Shown: one piece after another, positions 36,523 through 48,554 of the stretch
How positions within the stretch are numbered: the stretch's first letter is position 1
Layout: each line of letters begins with the position of its first letter
Assembly (NCBI GenBank): GCA_026413225.1
Contig: CM048591.1
Location: 35,681,803 to 35,745,802, forward strand
Source: Otis tarda
Taxonomy: Eukaryota; Chordata; Aves; Otidiformes; Otididae
Direction: 5' to 3'
DNA length: 64,000 bases
Notes under the pieces: model-generated
What the model was told of the DNA's origin: nothing
What the model saw: only the letters and a program-made list of their open reading frames with translations
Database searches by the model: none
Position numbers and translations under genes: made by a program

Positions 36523-39500
36523 GTATACTACAGAACTTGTTTTGTGCAGAGTGTTGAAGTTTAATAGTTAGTGTTACCACTACTGTTCCCCTAGTTAATT
36601 AGACTCTTGTTGTAAGCTGAAAAGAAAATCCGCTATGAAATATTCAATGGGTAGTTTCATGATCATTTACAGTATTTTCTGAACAATTAGTCTGCAAAAG
36701 TATTTGGAGGGGGGGTTAGGAGTGCAAAAGCTGGCTAAAAAAATGTAAAGCTGCTGTAAGCTAGTCCTGCCGTCTCACAGTCCGGACAAAGAATGCTGCA
36801 GACGTCCCATTAAACTCTGTCTCAATCAGAAAAGCCGTACAGAACAGGGTGACCTAACCCATCACAAGGAAACAGCAGCATCCCCTCCTCCACTCCAGCA
36901 AAATGGTCTGCTGACTAATCAAGCGTGAACACCTCTCAGTTCGTTTAGTGTGCACGGAAAGAGCTGTCTCCATCTTAGAAAGATGCTTTTGGCTCTATCT
37001 CTGTCCGGGAGATTCTATCTAGAGAAGAGTGTGCTTTTAGCTTCGTCTTAGCCCATTTACATTCATTGTCTGGGATTTGAACCCCTTGTCTCATTCCTAA
37101 CATCTATATGCTGTTTTCTCACAGAAGAGGGCCAGCTGGTCGTTTCCCAGGTCTTTAGAGGCTCCATACAATCTGTAACAATTGACTCATTTTTGGACTT
37201 TTGAACAGTGTCTAATATTTTTTCCCTTCTGTGTTTGCCTAAATAAATCACTTCATGGAATTTAAAACAAAAGTGGATATTGTTATTTCTTCATTCAAGA
37301 AACAGTACTGGAACACTGAACAACTTGCTGCTTGTTGGAAAACCAATTTGAAATTATGTATAGCGATCTAATAAAGAGTTTGAAAACAGATTGTGTTTTC
37401 TTAGTCTTCAAAATTTTAAGGCAAATACAAACTCTCTAGTATTGTTGTATATTCTTGATTGTGTGTTTCTGTCAAAAGATTTATTTTTCTGATAGAAAAG
37501 CTAAGAATAAAGGGAAATTCTTCTGCCCCCATCTCTTGGTATAGAATACACAGTATGAGCAAGTGCATGTGACGTGAAAATCTGACAGTCTGCTACTCCT
37601 GTTGTCTTCTGCTGCTCCTGAGTGAGGATATACAAGACAAGAAATCCAGGTGGCTCTAGTCTTTCTTGCTTCGAAGTGTAGACACAGCCGGTATCTCTCC
37701 TGTTTGCTTATATTCTGTCTACACTACGTTTCTACTGGAAAAGACAAACACAAATATGTTCTGATACACATGTGTAACAGACCGGTGGACTTGGAGCATA
37801 CACAGAACCCTAAGCATGTAAATATGCATCAACTGAAGTCCCCTGTTGCAGGAAAAGCACCTGGAAACATGATTTTTGAGTACAGAAGACAGCATTGCAA
37901 AAAGGTTCAGTATTGACAATTGGGAACACCAATTTTAGCAGAAAACTTAAATCCCTCCTGAGGATTTAAGAACACTCCAGCTGAGGCATGGTATTTCTTA
38001 AAAAGAGGCTAGAGAAATCTCCTAAGTCCTGAGCTATACGTGGGGTGGAGATGGATCATTTATGACATAAAGACTTTCCCAGTTTTGCCATATAAATATA
38101 TAATACCCTGTGCAGTATCAAGGGAGTTATTGACACTCTCTTATACCTCAGATGTTTATCCAAGCTTTGGCCTAGAGTGGAGATCTCCATCTTTTCACTG
38201 CAGGCACGGATTGTTCGCTCATCATCTGCTGAGAGCTCAGTTCTCTGTAACATATTATCAGCATTTCGGAGTAGCATCTGTCATTCAATTACATAGAATC
38301 ATAGAATGGTTAGGGTTGGAAGGGACCTTCAAAGGTCATCTAGTCCAACCCCCTGCAAAGAGCAGTGACATCCCCGACTAGGTCAGGTTGCTCAGAGCCT
38401 TATCCAACCTGGCCTTGAACGTTTCCAGGGATGGGGGGGCATCCACCACCTCTCTGGGCAACCAGTTCCAGTGCTCCACAACCCTCATTATAAAAATTTT
38501 TTTTCCTAATATCTAATCTGAATCCACCTCACTCTGTTTTAAAACCATTACCCCTAGTCCTGTTGCAACAGGCCCTACTGAACAGTCTCTCCCCATCTTT
38601 CTTGTAGGCCCCCTTGAGGTACTGAAGACCACTATCTGGTCTCCCTGGAGCCTCCTCTTCTCCAGGCTGAACAGCCCCAACTCTCTCAGCCTGTCCTCAC
38701 AGGAGAGGTGCTCCAGCCCTCTTATCATCTTCATGGCCCTCTTCTAGACCCTCTCCAACTGGTCCATGTCCTTCTTATGTTGAGGGCTCCAGAACTGGAC
38801 ACAGTACTGCAGGTGGGGTCTCACCAGGGCAGAGTAGAGGGGGAGAATCACCTCCCTCGACCTGCTGGCCACGCTCCTCTTGATGCAGCCCAGGATGTGG
38901 TTGGCCTTCTGGGCCACAAGGGCGCATTGCCTGCTCATGTTGAGCTTCTTGTCCACCATCACTCCCAAGTCCCTCTCCTCAGGGCTGGCAGTACATGTCT
39001 TCAGTGGTTGTAGGATCCTCTGCCCATACGGACAGGAACTTAGTACTGGTTTCCATTGTTTTCTTTAAGATGTGGAATAAAATAATTAAGATGCTACTTG
39101 AAGGAGGCAGCTTTACAAGAGCTTGACCTCCTTTGTTTTCCTTTGTTTTGGTTTTAGTCTGAAAAGTTGGCACTTACACTTCTTTTCTTTTTTTCTAGTA
39201 TATCATATTTCCCTGTCCTTCAAAGTGTGTGGTAATTGTACAAATCTAGAATTCATGGCTAAGCTATCCTACAATGTCAGTAATTTGTTCAGCATGGTTA
39301 GTAGATAATCCATTGCTGTTTACTCTTTTAAATTCAATGAGTGGCTATTTTATTTATGAATATATCCAGAAATATGTTGCATGATATAAAATAAACATTG
39401 CAAACTGAAGACTTTAAGAATTGGATAAATGTTGAAAAATTCCAGAACAAAAGTGTTTCAAATAGTCTGAGCATTTAAGAGCCAGGGAAAAAATACTTTG

Positions 39501-40164
39501 ATTTTGGAGTAAGCCATGCTCTGGCCATTTTCATGTTACATATTGCAAGCAGCATTCTTCTTCAGCCTTTGCCTCTGTCATTGAACATTTGATAGGTTCT
39601 GGAAATAGCTGATTTTTTTCAAATCTGATATTTAAAAGGCATGCAGCTGACTTACGTTAAACCCTGTACAAACACAGGAATTGTATTTCCATGCTCATAT
39701 ATAACCATGCATCTTCCAGTTACCAATGTCTAATCTGATCTTCCTCCTTTTGAACTTCCAAGTCTGCTTTTCCTTTTTATTTTCACTTAAATATCTTGAA
39801 AAATGTTATATTTTAGGCTTTCAAATAATGCATTCCATCTTTTTCCCCTACGAGTAAGTTCATATCTAAAGAAATAATGTGAGCATTAACAAAACTTTTT
39901 TTTCTCTGGGATTCTTTGGAAAAGTTTATGATTTACTTATAACAGTTTGTTATTTCTTCTATATTTGATAGGAAAGATAGAAATTTCTACTTTTCGCTAG
40001 GTGATGTGGTGAGACTGATTTTCAAATTAAAATTCATTAGAATTTTGTGTAATTTTGGAAGTAATTTTTGTTTTTTTTCAGTTCAAACTAGAAAACTTTG
40101 GAGTATTGCAATTGATGTGCTGTAATGAGGAGTTGCTAGCTTTGTGCTTCTGGTTTTTGTTTAG
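36523..40164 (+). other. CNTLN: CNTLN intron (3.6 kb) with antisense CR1
   Basis: Intron from GTATAC to TTTGTTTAG. A block at about 36770-37260 has more CpG than its surroundings and no recognisable identity. A 5'-truncated CR1 lies antisense at 38293-38988. The rest is AT-rich with no further gene. Confidence 0.82.
38293..38988 (-). mobile_element. CR1 LINE, 5'-truncated, young
   Basis: About 696 bp of CR1, antisense to the gene, with the 3' tail at the left (plus strand TAGAATCATAGAATGG) and truncation after AGGGCTGG at 38988. It shares the same tail and nearly all of its sequence with the copy at 8198-9177, so both come from the same or a sister subfamily. The pol C-terminus is recognisable on the minus strand ([19 protein letters not shown], then [19 protein letters not shown]) but is split between frames by small indels and a stop. 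It ends short of the Phe-Ala-Asp-Asp motif. No target duplication is evident. Confidence 0.95.
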
Positions 40165-40258
40165 GGCCATTCACAGAAGAAAGACCTAGAAAAGTTACAT
40201 TCCAAGAGGAGGAGGATCTGCTATCTCATAACATCTTGTCCATCAGTTCTAAGCAAAG
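40165..40258 (+). CDS. CNTLN: CNTLN exon g (basic linker)
   Basis: An internal exon of 94 nt, residues 362-392 plus one base of a split Val codon. It is preceded by GTTTTTGTTTAG and followed by GTAGGA. The peptide GHSQKKDLEKLHSKRRR is strongly basic, followed by a short hydrophobic and Cys-containing part. It corresponds in position to the human stretch before VNREKYKN but is poorly conserved. Identification rests on the two splice sites, the exact phase fit (0 in, 1 out) between exons f and h, and absence of stops. A different exon structure here is possible. Confidence 0.75.
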
Positions 40259-40912
40259 GTAGGAATGTTCTATATTTTTGGCAACTTCATAAGTAAAATT
40301 GACAAAGCATTTCTGCCTGATACTCCAAAACCTCTTCTATGTTACACAAACCCACTTATACGCTTTTGCAAGATTTACTTGTTCTAAGTTGCGTGAGTAT
40401 ATTTCCAAGCATTTAGCTTATTATTTTGAAGTGAAATTGTCTTACAAAAAGTGACTGTCAAACAGTATCTTTTCACATAGTGACAATATACTCTGTTTTT
40501 AGTAAGTACCATCTGTTGAATCTACTGACTAAAATAAGGCTTTTCATTACCTTTCGTTCTTTTTGCCCCTTGTAACCAATGCAGCCAATGAGACAAAATG
40601 TAACTGTATTTTGGCTTACACCTTAAAAAAAAAAAGAAACTATTAACAAGGTCCCAAAGCCTTTATTTCCAGTAATATCGATCAGAAACTTGAGCCACAT
40701 TTAACTTCTAAGTCCTTGTTGAGTTTGCAGTGTTGGCACTTTAGGAAAAGAACAACATAGAGCACTCATACCTTAGCTGAATTAATTTACCAATTTGCTT
40801 ACTGAAAAATATTTCAGAGGCTAGAACAGTGTTTTGAAGGGCCAAAGAAAAATCAGAAATTGTCTTATTTATGGTGATCTGTCAGTTTAGTAACATGCTA
40901 TTTTATGTTTAG
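40259..40912 (+). other. CNTLN: CNTLN intron (654 bp)
   Basis: Short AT-rich intron from GTAGGA to TTATGTTTAG, with an A-rich run near 40626-40638. Nothing else is seen in it. Confidence 0.8.
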
Positions 40913-41136
40913 TGAACAGAACAAAAAGAAGAAATATCATTGTCCAGAAACCGGGCTACTCTGTTACTCTGCTGCAGGAAAGAATTATATCATTGCAGCA
41001 GCAGATAGCTGTTTTACAGAATGAAAAAAAGACAGCAGTGTCTTCTGTGAAGGAATTTAAAGAAAACAATGAAAAACTAACAACTCAGCTACATTTGGCT
41101 GATAAGAGACTTCAAACAAGTAAACTGACCATAGAG
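40913..41136 (+). CDS. CNTLN: CNTLN exon h (coiled-coil segment)
   Basis: An internal exon of 224 nt; its first two bases complete Val 393, and it codes residues 394-467. It opens VNRTKRRNI and continues LLQERIISLQQQ, VLQNEKKTA, SSVKEFKENNEKL and ADKRLQTSKLTIE. These align in order with human VNREKYKN, LLRERIISLQQQ, VLQNAKKTA and SVKEYKEVNEKL as I recall them. Leu and Ile spacing indicates a second long coiled coil resuming after the variable linker of exons f and g. It ends in phase 0 before a good GTAAGG donor. The human protein continues for several hundred residues after this point, so further exons must follow. Confidence 0.94.
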
Positions 41137-41279
41137 GTAAGGTGCTTTTCATTATGGGGTCTTAAAATGTTCAGCTTAATTCTGTTGTAATTCTGTGAAA
41201 TTTTGATAGCATTGATTTTTATATCTTAATTTGTTATGATTAGTTATGAAATGTTACATGTTAGCATGCTTTATATGAG

Positions 41280-41347
41280 ATTCTGAATCAGTTTTTATGT
41301 ACAAATAATATTGATTCTGAATGAGTTTTTATGTACAAATAATATTG
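41280..41347. repeat. Tandem duplication, 2 x 34 bp
   Basis: ATTCTGAAT-AGTTTTTATG followed by TACAAATAATATTG occurs twice with a 34-bp period, differing at one base (C or G after GAAT). It starts about 145 bp downstream of exon h. Confidence 0.92.
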
Positions 41348-42554
41348 AGGCCTGATTTACTATTACGTCAACCCAATTCACTAATCCTTCTGAAAAAGGA
41401 CATTTTAGCTGTATTCTCATGAGTGAGAGAAGTTTCATTTTCATCTGTGGTCTGAGAACTTTCCTGAGAACTGGTCAGTCCACATGAACTAGCACCCATT
41501 CCTCTGAAGAACAGGCACTTTTGGAGAAACTAACTGTCTCCATGCACCCCAAGAGTGGAGTGGAGTGCTTAAGGCAACTGGAGTTTTCTTCCGAAGGGGG
41601 ATCAGATGAGTTCCATGTCTATGTAATCTCATTTCTCTCTGTCACGGCGGAAAGCCAGAGAACAAGATTTATGAAAATGGAGACTAGTAAACTGGTTAAC
41701 AGCCCCAAAGATGCCAACTTGCTTCTCTACTTCAGTCTTCATTCCTGCCTAATCTTTTCCATACTATTACTCATTTCTGGTTTTCCCCATTCTTATTTTT
41801 ATATATATTTTTTGTGTTAATCTATATGCAGCTCCTCAGCTGGAATTCTTTTCTATTCATACTGTAGTGATTGGCCTGCCCTTTATAGAGCTGAATCAAC
41901 AAACACTTTTGCAGTAATTGTCTCCTGTTGGTCACACACACATCCTGCTTCCAGAATTATAGTGCTACAACAGATGGGCTTGCTGGAAGGAGGCAGATAT
42001 TAAAAAAGAAATGAAATCCTCCCCCCCCCAAACTTCTCTGCATTTCTGTCTTTGCACAGAAGGCAGAAGCAGTATTAGGAGCAGCACTTTTCACTTTCTT
42101 AGGGCTGGGGAACTGCTAATTTCTAGAGCAGGGAAAACCTCATTTCTGTTACTCATTTTGCATAACTATATGTATGTAATGAATTGTTCAAAAAGAGTTT
42201 CCAAGGTCATTGGAACCAGTGGAATCTGCCTGCCTCACAAACAGTATCATAATGTAAAGTTTCATGGACATATAAACTTCACAGAGAGTTATATGTGTAA
42301 TTTAGGTAAAATAGTCTGTTGCTCAGACATCTTCATGATTTGCCTTCCTAGAAGATTGCACCTTAGATGTCCATAGGAGAGCAATGTGAGAAATGAAATT
42401 TAAAAGGCCTTTCCTTAAACCAGGAAACTGTTTAAAAACAAAAAAAAAAAGGCAAATTTTGTGTCAAGATAAGTGCTGCTGTAATGTAAAAGACTGACTA
42501 AAAGTGAAATAGCATGGTCTTAAAACCAAACCACTCGGTTCACTCAATTTCTCA

Positions 42555-42600
42555 GGAAAATTAAAAAATTTAAAAAAAAAAAAGAAAAAGATAAAAAATG
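42555..42600 (+). repeat. A-rich simple sequence
   Basis: A run of A with scattered T and G (AAAAAATTTAAAAA type) followed by GATAAAAAATGG. Simple low-complexity sequence within the intron. Confidence 0.8.
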
Positions 42601-45600
42601 GTCACTGGTCTATTTAAAGGGTGGTGCATTCTAAGCAAAAATAAATAAATGTTGTCGCAAGTACTCAAGGAAAAATCTTTATTAGGCATGCACATTTTTT
42701 TTCCTTCTCAGCAACCAATTCAAATTCCCTTTCTTACAACTAATTACTCTTCAGGTGCCATAGTAGTACTACCGATTGGGAAATTTAAAGCAGAGGCTTG
42801 GGCTACTTGCCAAGTGAAAATTAAGGAGGTAAAGAAGCTACACAGCCACTACAGGGTACATATATGTTTTAGAGAGAGAACCATGACTTAGACAGATCAA
42901 ATGGTTGTAAAGCACATGTATGTGTTGGGTTTTTGTGTGTTTTCACAAGAAATACTATCTAGAAGTGAAGTTTTAAGATATTACAAGGAAAATTACCTTT
43001 TTAAAAATATTTTTTAAACTAGTAAAAACGCTGTTGTCATTGTTTCTTCTTAATGCTTCTTTTACTTTAGATTTTAGAATTTTCTTGCACAGATGTAAGG
43101 TAAAAAAGAGGTGAACAAACCATAAAAAACTAAAAGATTGAGACAATCTTTGGATTTAGGGAGACCCTTAAATGCTTCAAGAGTGTCAAAATAACTGATA
43201 TCCAAAAATAAGCTTCCATATGTAATCATAAAGTTCTGAGTAATCTTACATTGAAAGTGAACTTGTAATGCTGGGCTAAGGTAAGTGTAGCATTCTAGCA
43301 ACTGTAAACTTTAACATCATGACGTGACAAGATGCCATGTTGCCTGAATTTAGCTAAGAAAATAAATCCATTAGCAGACAAGGGCAGATGTTTATGCAGT
43401 CAGTCTTTCATTATAATCCCCAAGGAATCTAGTGCTAGAAGATCAACTTTGGATTTAAGATTTAAATGTTCCAGATGTTCATTTTGAGACAGATTTTACA
43501 GTTCATACAACCTAAGGACTGTCTGGCATCTGTTGATTTTCAGGATGTATGTACATATATGGTTTTGTGTATTTTTCTTGAAAAAAAACCAGACATGTAT
43601 ATATGTATTTATCTGTCTGCTTGTAGAAGTTCAGAATGCTGGATTCAAGTTCATTTTTTTTTGTTTGGCCTTCTAAATTCTTTACAGTAATGTAGATTTC
43701 TTGCTTTGTTCTGTTTCTGCAAAATCAATTCTTTGCATATTTCTGCAAAAAATGGCTGTAAAGTGACTGCATGTGTGAGAATCAAAGCTTTCATTCTCCA
43801 GGGATTCACATCAACACTGAGTCAAGACTATCTGTACAGAAGTACAGTAGTTACATTTTACTATCAGTGTACAGAAATCACAGTTGGAGGTGATATGTAA
43901 TGTAGAAGCAAAGGGATTTTGCATTTCCATAGTTTCTTAGAAAAACATCTGAAAAGAGTTGTTGGAAGTACCCAGGAAATTTTTTTTTTCTAAGATTTAT
44001 TCCCCTCTCTGCATATTTCTGTCACTAAGCGACTGCTTTTAAGAAGAATGTGTTTATTGCATACAGCACAGTAATTATAATTAGTTTTATGCAGCAGGTG
44101 TCATTTTTGTTGCAAAAATTAAAAAAAAATGTATTGAACAAGAAATTAAAATCATAAGCAGGTTAAATAATTAATGCATATCTTATTCATGTCAAGGCCA
44201 CTCACAGATCCGCTGCTCAAAAGTACCATAGGATCCTTTGCATCACCTCTTCAGTGTTTCTCAGGATGTCAAAGGAAAAGCTGCATTTCTTACTGGCACG
44301 CCATTAGCATTTGCAAAGTGCCTGTGTAAGTTTACTTCGACAAGAAACCTGCATCTCAAAGAATGGGAACAAGTCAACGAGTCAAATACTGACAGATCCT
44401 TTGGAGAAGATAATGTGAAGGTTTAAGTAAAGTTTTTTAGATGCACTCCTGCAGATATGCAACTCCTTTCTTGGGAAGAAAAAGAACTTTTTCTTTTTTT
44501 TTTTTAAGAAGCCTCTGCACATTGTAGCTGTAACTCAGCCTATGATTTTTTTTAAATCTCTCCAGAATTTATCTTAGCCATTCAGTTTTCAATTTTCTTT
44601 GAGTTTTAAGGGAACTTTTTTCCCCCCTGAACTATTACTGTGAGCTCATACATTTTAAAAGCTCATAGCTTTTATAATACAATTTGCTTGCCAAAAGTTT
44701 GCTTATCTGGTAGATTATCTCAAGTATAGAAAGATACGAGTATGAAAAACGGAAGAATAACAGGCTAGATAAAGCTTTTTATTGTTTAAAGTTTGTTTGT
44801 GACTTTCTTTATATATTTTCTTGACTATTTCTTACTGCCCAATCTATGAGAGAACAGCTCAGAATTCAGAGTTGCATCTGCAAATTCAGCACCACTGCTG
44901 CACTCTTCTTACAGTACTCAAATATGAGTAAACCAGACAATTTAGCATTATTCAATTACACAAAAAAGAAACTGATCATGAGTTTAGATGCATTGTAAAT
45001 TATTAGCTATTACTTGCACAAAGATCTCACTTTGACTCTGGTTTTCCTGAGGGGATTTTTCACTCCTTAAAGATGTATTGTTGTTTACATAACAGTTTTT
45101 CATGTCTGAGGTTTCCTTAAAGTAAATTTTAAGAATAAGGAACTTGAAATTATAAACTGAATGCTGTTTGTAATTACCCTGTAATAAGCTAAAACTGCTT
45201 TTGGAACTTCCTCACTTTTGTTCATTGCAGCAAATGTGTAATTTGCCAGTTTTGGGGGGCTTTCTATGTAAACATTGTCCGGTTAGAAATTCTCATAGAC
45301 ACATCCAGTTGTTTTCTCCCAAAACACTTGTCATGTGTCTTGGATTTATCTTTTTGACTGCTCTTTCATGAAAATACTCCAGAGCATTTGTATTTTTTTT
45401 TCATTAGGTTCATAAGAAAACTTCAGCATTCAGTGTCATCTTTTTTAAATTAAGTGGGTTTATTTTCCTTCCGGCAGCATGAAAAGGTATTTTTCATTAT
45501 GCGCAATAGATAATACTAATCATACCTACAGAATATCTGAATGATAAAATTACATAAAAAGTTTTAGACCACTTAAAATTCAGAAGACTTTAAGTTAAGC

Positions 45601-47764
45601 ATAAATGGTAATTTTTACAGATAAACTGCAAGAGATTATGCTACATCAGTAGCATATGCAGGAATTCTGATTTTCGTATATAGAAGTAGTAAAAAATGTC
45701 AAAACAGAGTTGCTATAATGACCTTATATTTTAATAGATTAAAAAAAATCTAATAAGAATTCACTTTGTTTCTGTACTGTTCAACAATGACCCTTTCCAT
45801 TCTTACAGGGCACACTTCAGTCTGGAACATCTTAATTGTATAAATCTTGAAAATAAAAATAAAAACCTAAATATACTGCATTAAACACTTTTGCCAAACT
45901 CAATGCAAAATTATTTTTACAGCTCTCCACTTTTGTCGCAAAATGTAATGAAACAATCAAAGAATTCTGTGAAGCTGTTTAGGAAATGCCTGGTCCCACA
46001 AACATTAGGAGAAATGTGCTTTCTACCCCTGTACTTCTTTAAAGCATACAGATTATGCTTTCCTAAGTGCTTTGAATAAGAGTAATCTTGGTTAATTTGC
46101 AGGAACTATAATATTTGGGCACAATATTAAAAAAGAAGTAAAGACAGTTTCTCAAAAGTATTTAATAATCAAACCAGCAAATTTTCTATTCTACTTTTTC
46201 TTAAACTGCAGCAGAAGTGAAAAGTTAAACCAGAAGGGATAAAAGTGTGATAAAGCAGGATATACTACCTGACCTTTCCAGAGTTTACAAATGCAGTCTA
46301 AGACAGCAGAGGTTTATCTAATAATTGAACAAACTAAGTGCCAGTATAAGACTGAAATCTTCTCAAAATTTGATTTGGTGTAAATTCTATGTTTTATTCT
46401 TCTGAGGTCACACTGCATTGTGTATGCATGCCTTGAAGAGAACTCTTTGCGGGCATAGTAGATAATTAAAAACTCAAAACAAACCCCCAATCTCTGTATT
46501 CTTGAGAGAAAGCCGTTCTTCCTGGACTCACCACAGTGTTCCAGACGTGAATAACATTATCTGTAGGAAGGAAAAATTGTCTGTAATGTACTTCAAACTT
46601 AAATATTGTCGAATTTAAGTTCAATTTATGGGCTTTACCTGTAGTTTTTGAAGGCTTTAAAATGACAATATTGAAAAGAATAGATTCTGATATATTGTCG
46701 TTTCATTAGAGCTTTGCTGAGCCTAATAAATTGAAAATCAGGCTATGAAGTCACAATTGCAATGCTGAAAATTGAGACAGACAATACTCTGTGACTCTGT
46801 GAGACTAGAATTGACCTCTTTCAAGTCCTAGTCCAAAATTCTGCTTGGAATGAAACGTGATCAGCGACTTCATTATGTTTGTTCAAACTTTTTGGTTACT
46901 GAATGGGGAAATGTCTATGTAGTTTTTCCTCTGGTAAACTACTGATTCAGCATTACTGCTGATACAAAACAGTTCTCAAATTTCTATTTTCTTCTCTGTC
47001 AGAGAAGTTGACTTGGAAATAAAATGAGGAATTGCCAAATAGAAAGTAACTGCCCTTTAAAAATGCATGTACTCAAAAAAAATTTTAAAATTATTTTATT
47101 TTTGTAGTTTGCTGCATTGCATACTTACAGCATCCATAAGTCCATTCTGTTAACAGAACTATATTGTAAAATATAGTTATCGTGAAACTGTGCTTTCATT
47201 ACAAAACAAAAATAAAGCAAAATACCTTTTACATTTATATTGATCTCTGAAGAAAAATTGTAATAGACCTGTTGAATTATTGATGAACAACAGTTGAAGT
47301 ACATTGGATGTAGGAAATGAGTCTCATTCATAAATTAAAGAGAACAGTTGGCATGAATTAGAACTGTGAGAGTTGTATTATATTGCTGTCAAAATGAAAT
47401 AACTTAGAGATAGGTAAATTCTAGAAAAATATATTGTAAAGAAAAAATTGTGGAGACTACATGAAGTTCATAGAATATACTTAGAATCAATACAATTTAT
47501 ATTGTTGTATCGTAGAAATCCTAAAAATTATATTTCTATATTAAAAGAAAGAACTTGCATTATAAGGATTAGCATGTTCTTGTGTCGTAGTTCAGCCCTG
47601 ATCAGGACCAGACTACGCAGTCTCTCTCTCACTCCCCCCACCCTCCGAGAGAACAGGGAGAGAAAATATAAGAAAAACGGCTCGAGGTTTGAGATAAGGA
47701 CAGGGAGAAATCCTTAAAGTTACCGTCACGGGCAAAACAGACTCGACTTGGGGAAAACTATTCA

Positions 47765-47770
47765 TTTATT
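47765..47770 (-). promoter_or_regulatory. Polyadenylation signal of the antisense LTR
   Basis: AATAAA on the minus strand (TTTATT on the plus strand) inside the LTR, at the position expected before its 3' end. Being antisense, it would not act on CNTLN transcripts. Confidence 0.55.
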
Positions 47771-48546
47771 ACTACAAACAGCAGGATAATGAGACAAGGA
47801 ACAAGATAACCTCCATCCACCCCTCCCTCTTCCCAAGCTTAACATTATCTCTACTACCTTCCCGCCCCCCGAGCGGCACAGGGGGGAAGAGGGAATGGGG
47901 GTTGCAGTCAGTTCATCATACGTTGTTTCACGCCGCTGCTTCATGGTCGGGGGAAGAACTCCTCACATTCCTCCCCTCCTCCATCGTGGGGTCCCTCCCA
48001 TGGGCCACAGTCCTTCGTGGAACTGCTCCGGCATGGGTCATCTCTTCCACGGAGTACAGTCTCTCCAGAACGGCTGTCCCAGCGGGCCCTCCACGGGCCA
48101 CAGCCGCCTTCAGGCATCCACCTCCCCCAGTATGGGGTCCTTCACAGGCTCCAAGTGGATCTCTGCTCCTCCGTGGGACCTCCATGGGCTGCAGGGGGAC
48201 AACCTGCTCCACCATGGTCGTCACCACAGGCTGCAGGGGAATCTTGGCCAGGAGCCGCATTACTCCTCCCCCTCCTTTCTGAACTGACCTTGGCGTCTGC
48301 AGCCGTTCCTCACAACAGGGTGGTAGATGTCTCTCAGGATCTTTTTTACATCTTATTCACTTCTCATCTCCTCTCCACTTCTTGCAGCCGGGCCGGGCCG
48401 AGTCGGGCCCAGTTGGCCGCCTGGCGAGAGGCCAGAGGGTGAGGCCTGCAAGGCCTATGAGGCCTGCACCTCCCCCTCTGCGCGTCTGCCCCTGCTCTGC
48501 TGCTTCACATCTTCTCTTCTCTCTTTTTTTTTTCTGTTTTCCCCTT

Positions 48547-48554
48547 CTTAAATA
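48547..48554 (-). promoter_or_regulatory. TATA-like element of the antisense LTR
   Basis: TATTTAAG on the minus strand within the LTR, about 175 bp from its 5' end. It would drive transcription opposite to CNTLN if still active; activity is not shown by the sequence. Confidence 0.45.

Larger units (their letters stand above)
2844..41136 (+). other. CNTLN: CNTLN (centlein) gene, internal part, eight exons
   Basis: This is the span of the recognised exons of centlein. Joined, they give 467 codons without a stop, and all seven junctions keep phase: 2, 2, 1, 0, 2, 0, 1. The predicted product is charged and rich in Leu, Glu, Lys and Gln, as expected of a long coiled coil. Its blocks match what I recall of human centlein (about 1,400 residues) in the right order, covering roughly the middle third. 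Centlein is reported to sit at the centriole proximal end and to link C-Nap1/CEP250 with rootletin for centrosome cohesion; that is literature knowledge, not read from this DNA. The gene starts left of the window and should continue past the right edge. In chicken the gene is on chromosome Z, so Z linkage here is an inference. Confidence 0.9.

Noticed and set aside
42649..42891. Lys-rich open frame resembling a coiled coil
   Set aside because: No in-phase acceptor and donor pair around it and no heptad pattern; the Lys content follows from A-rich DNA.
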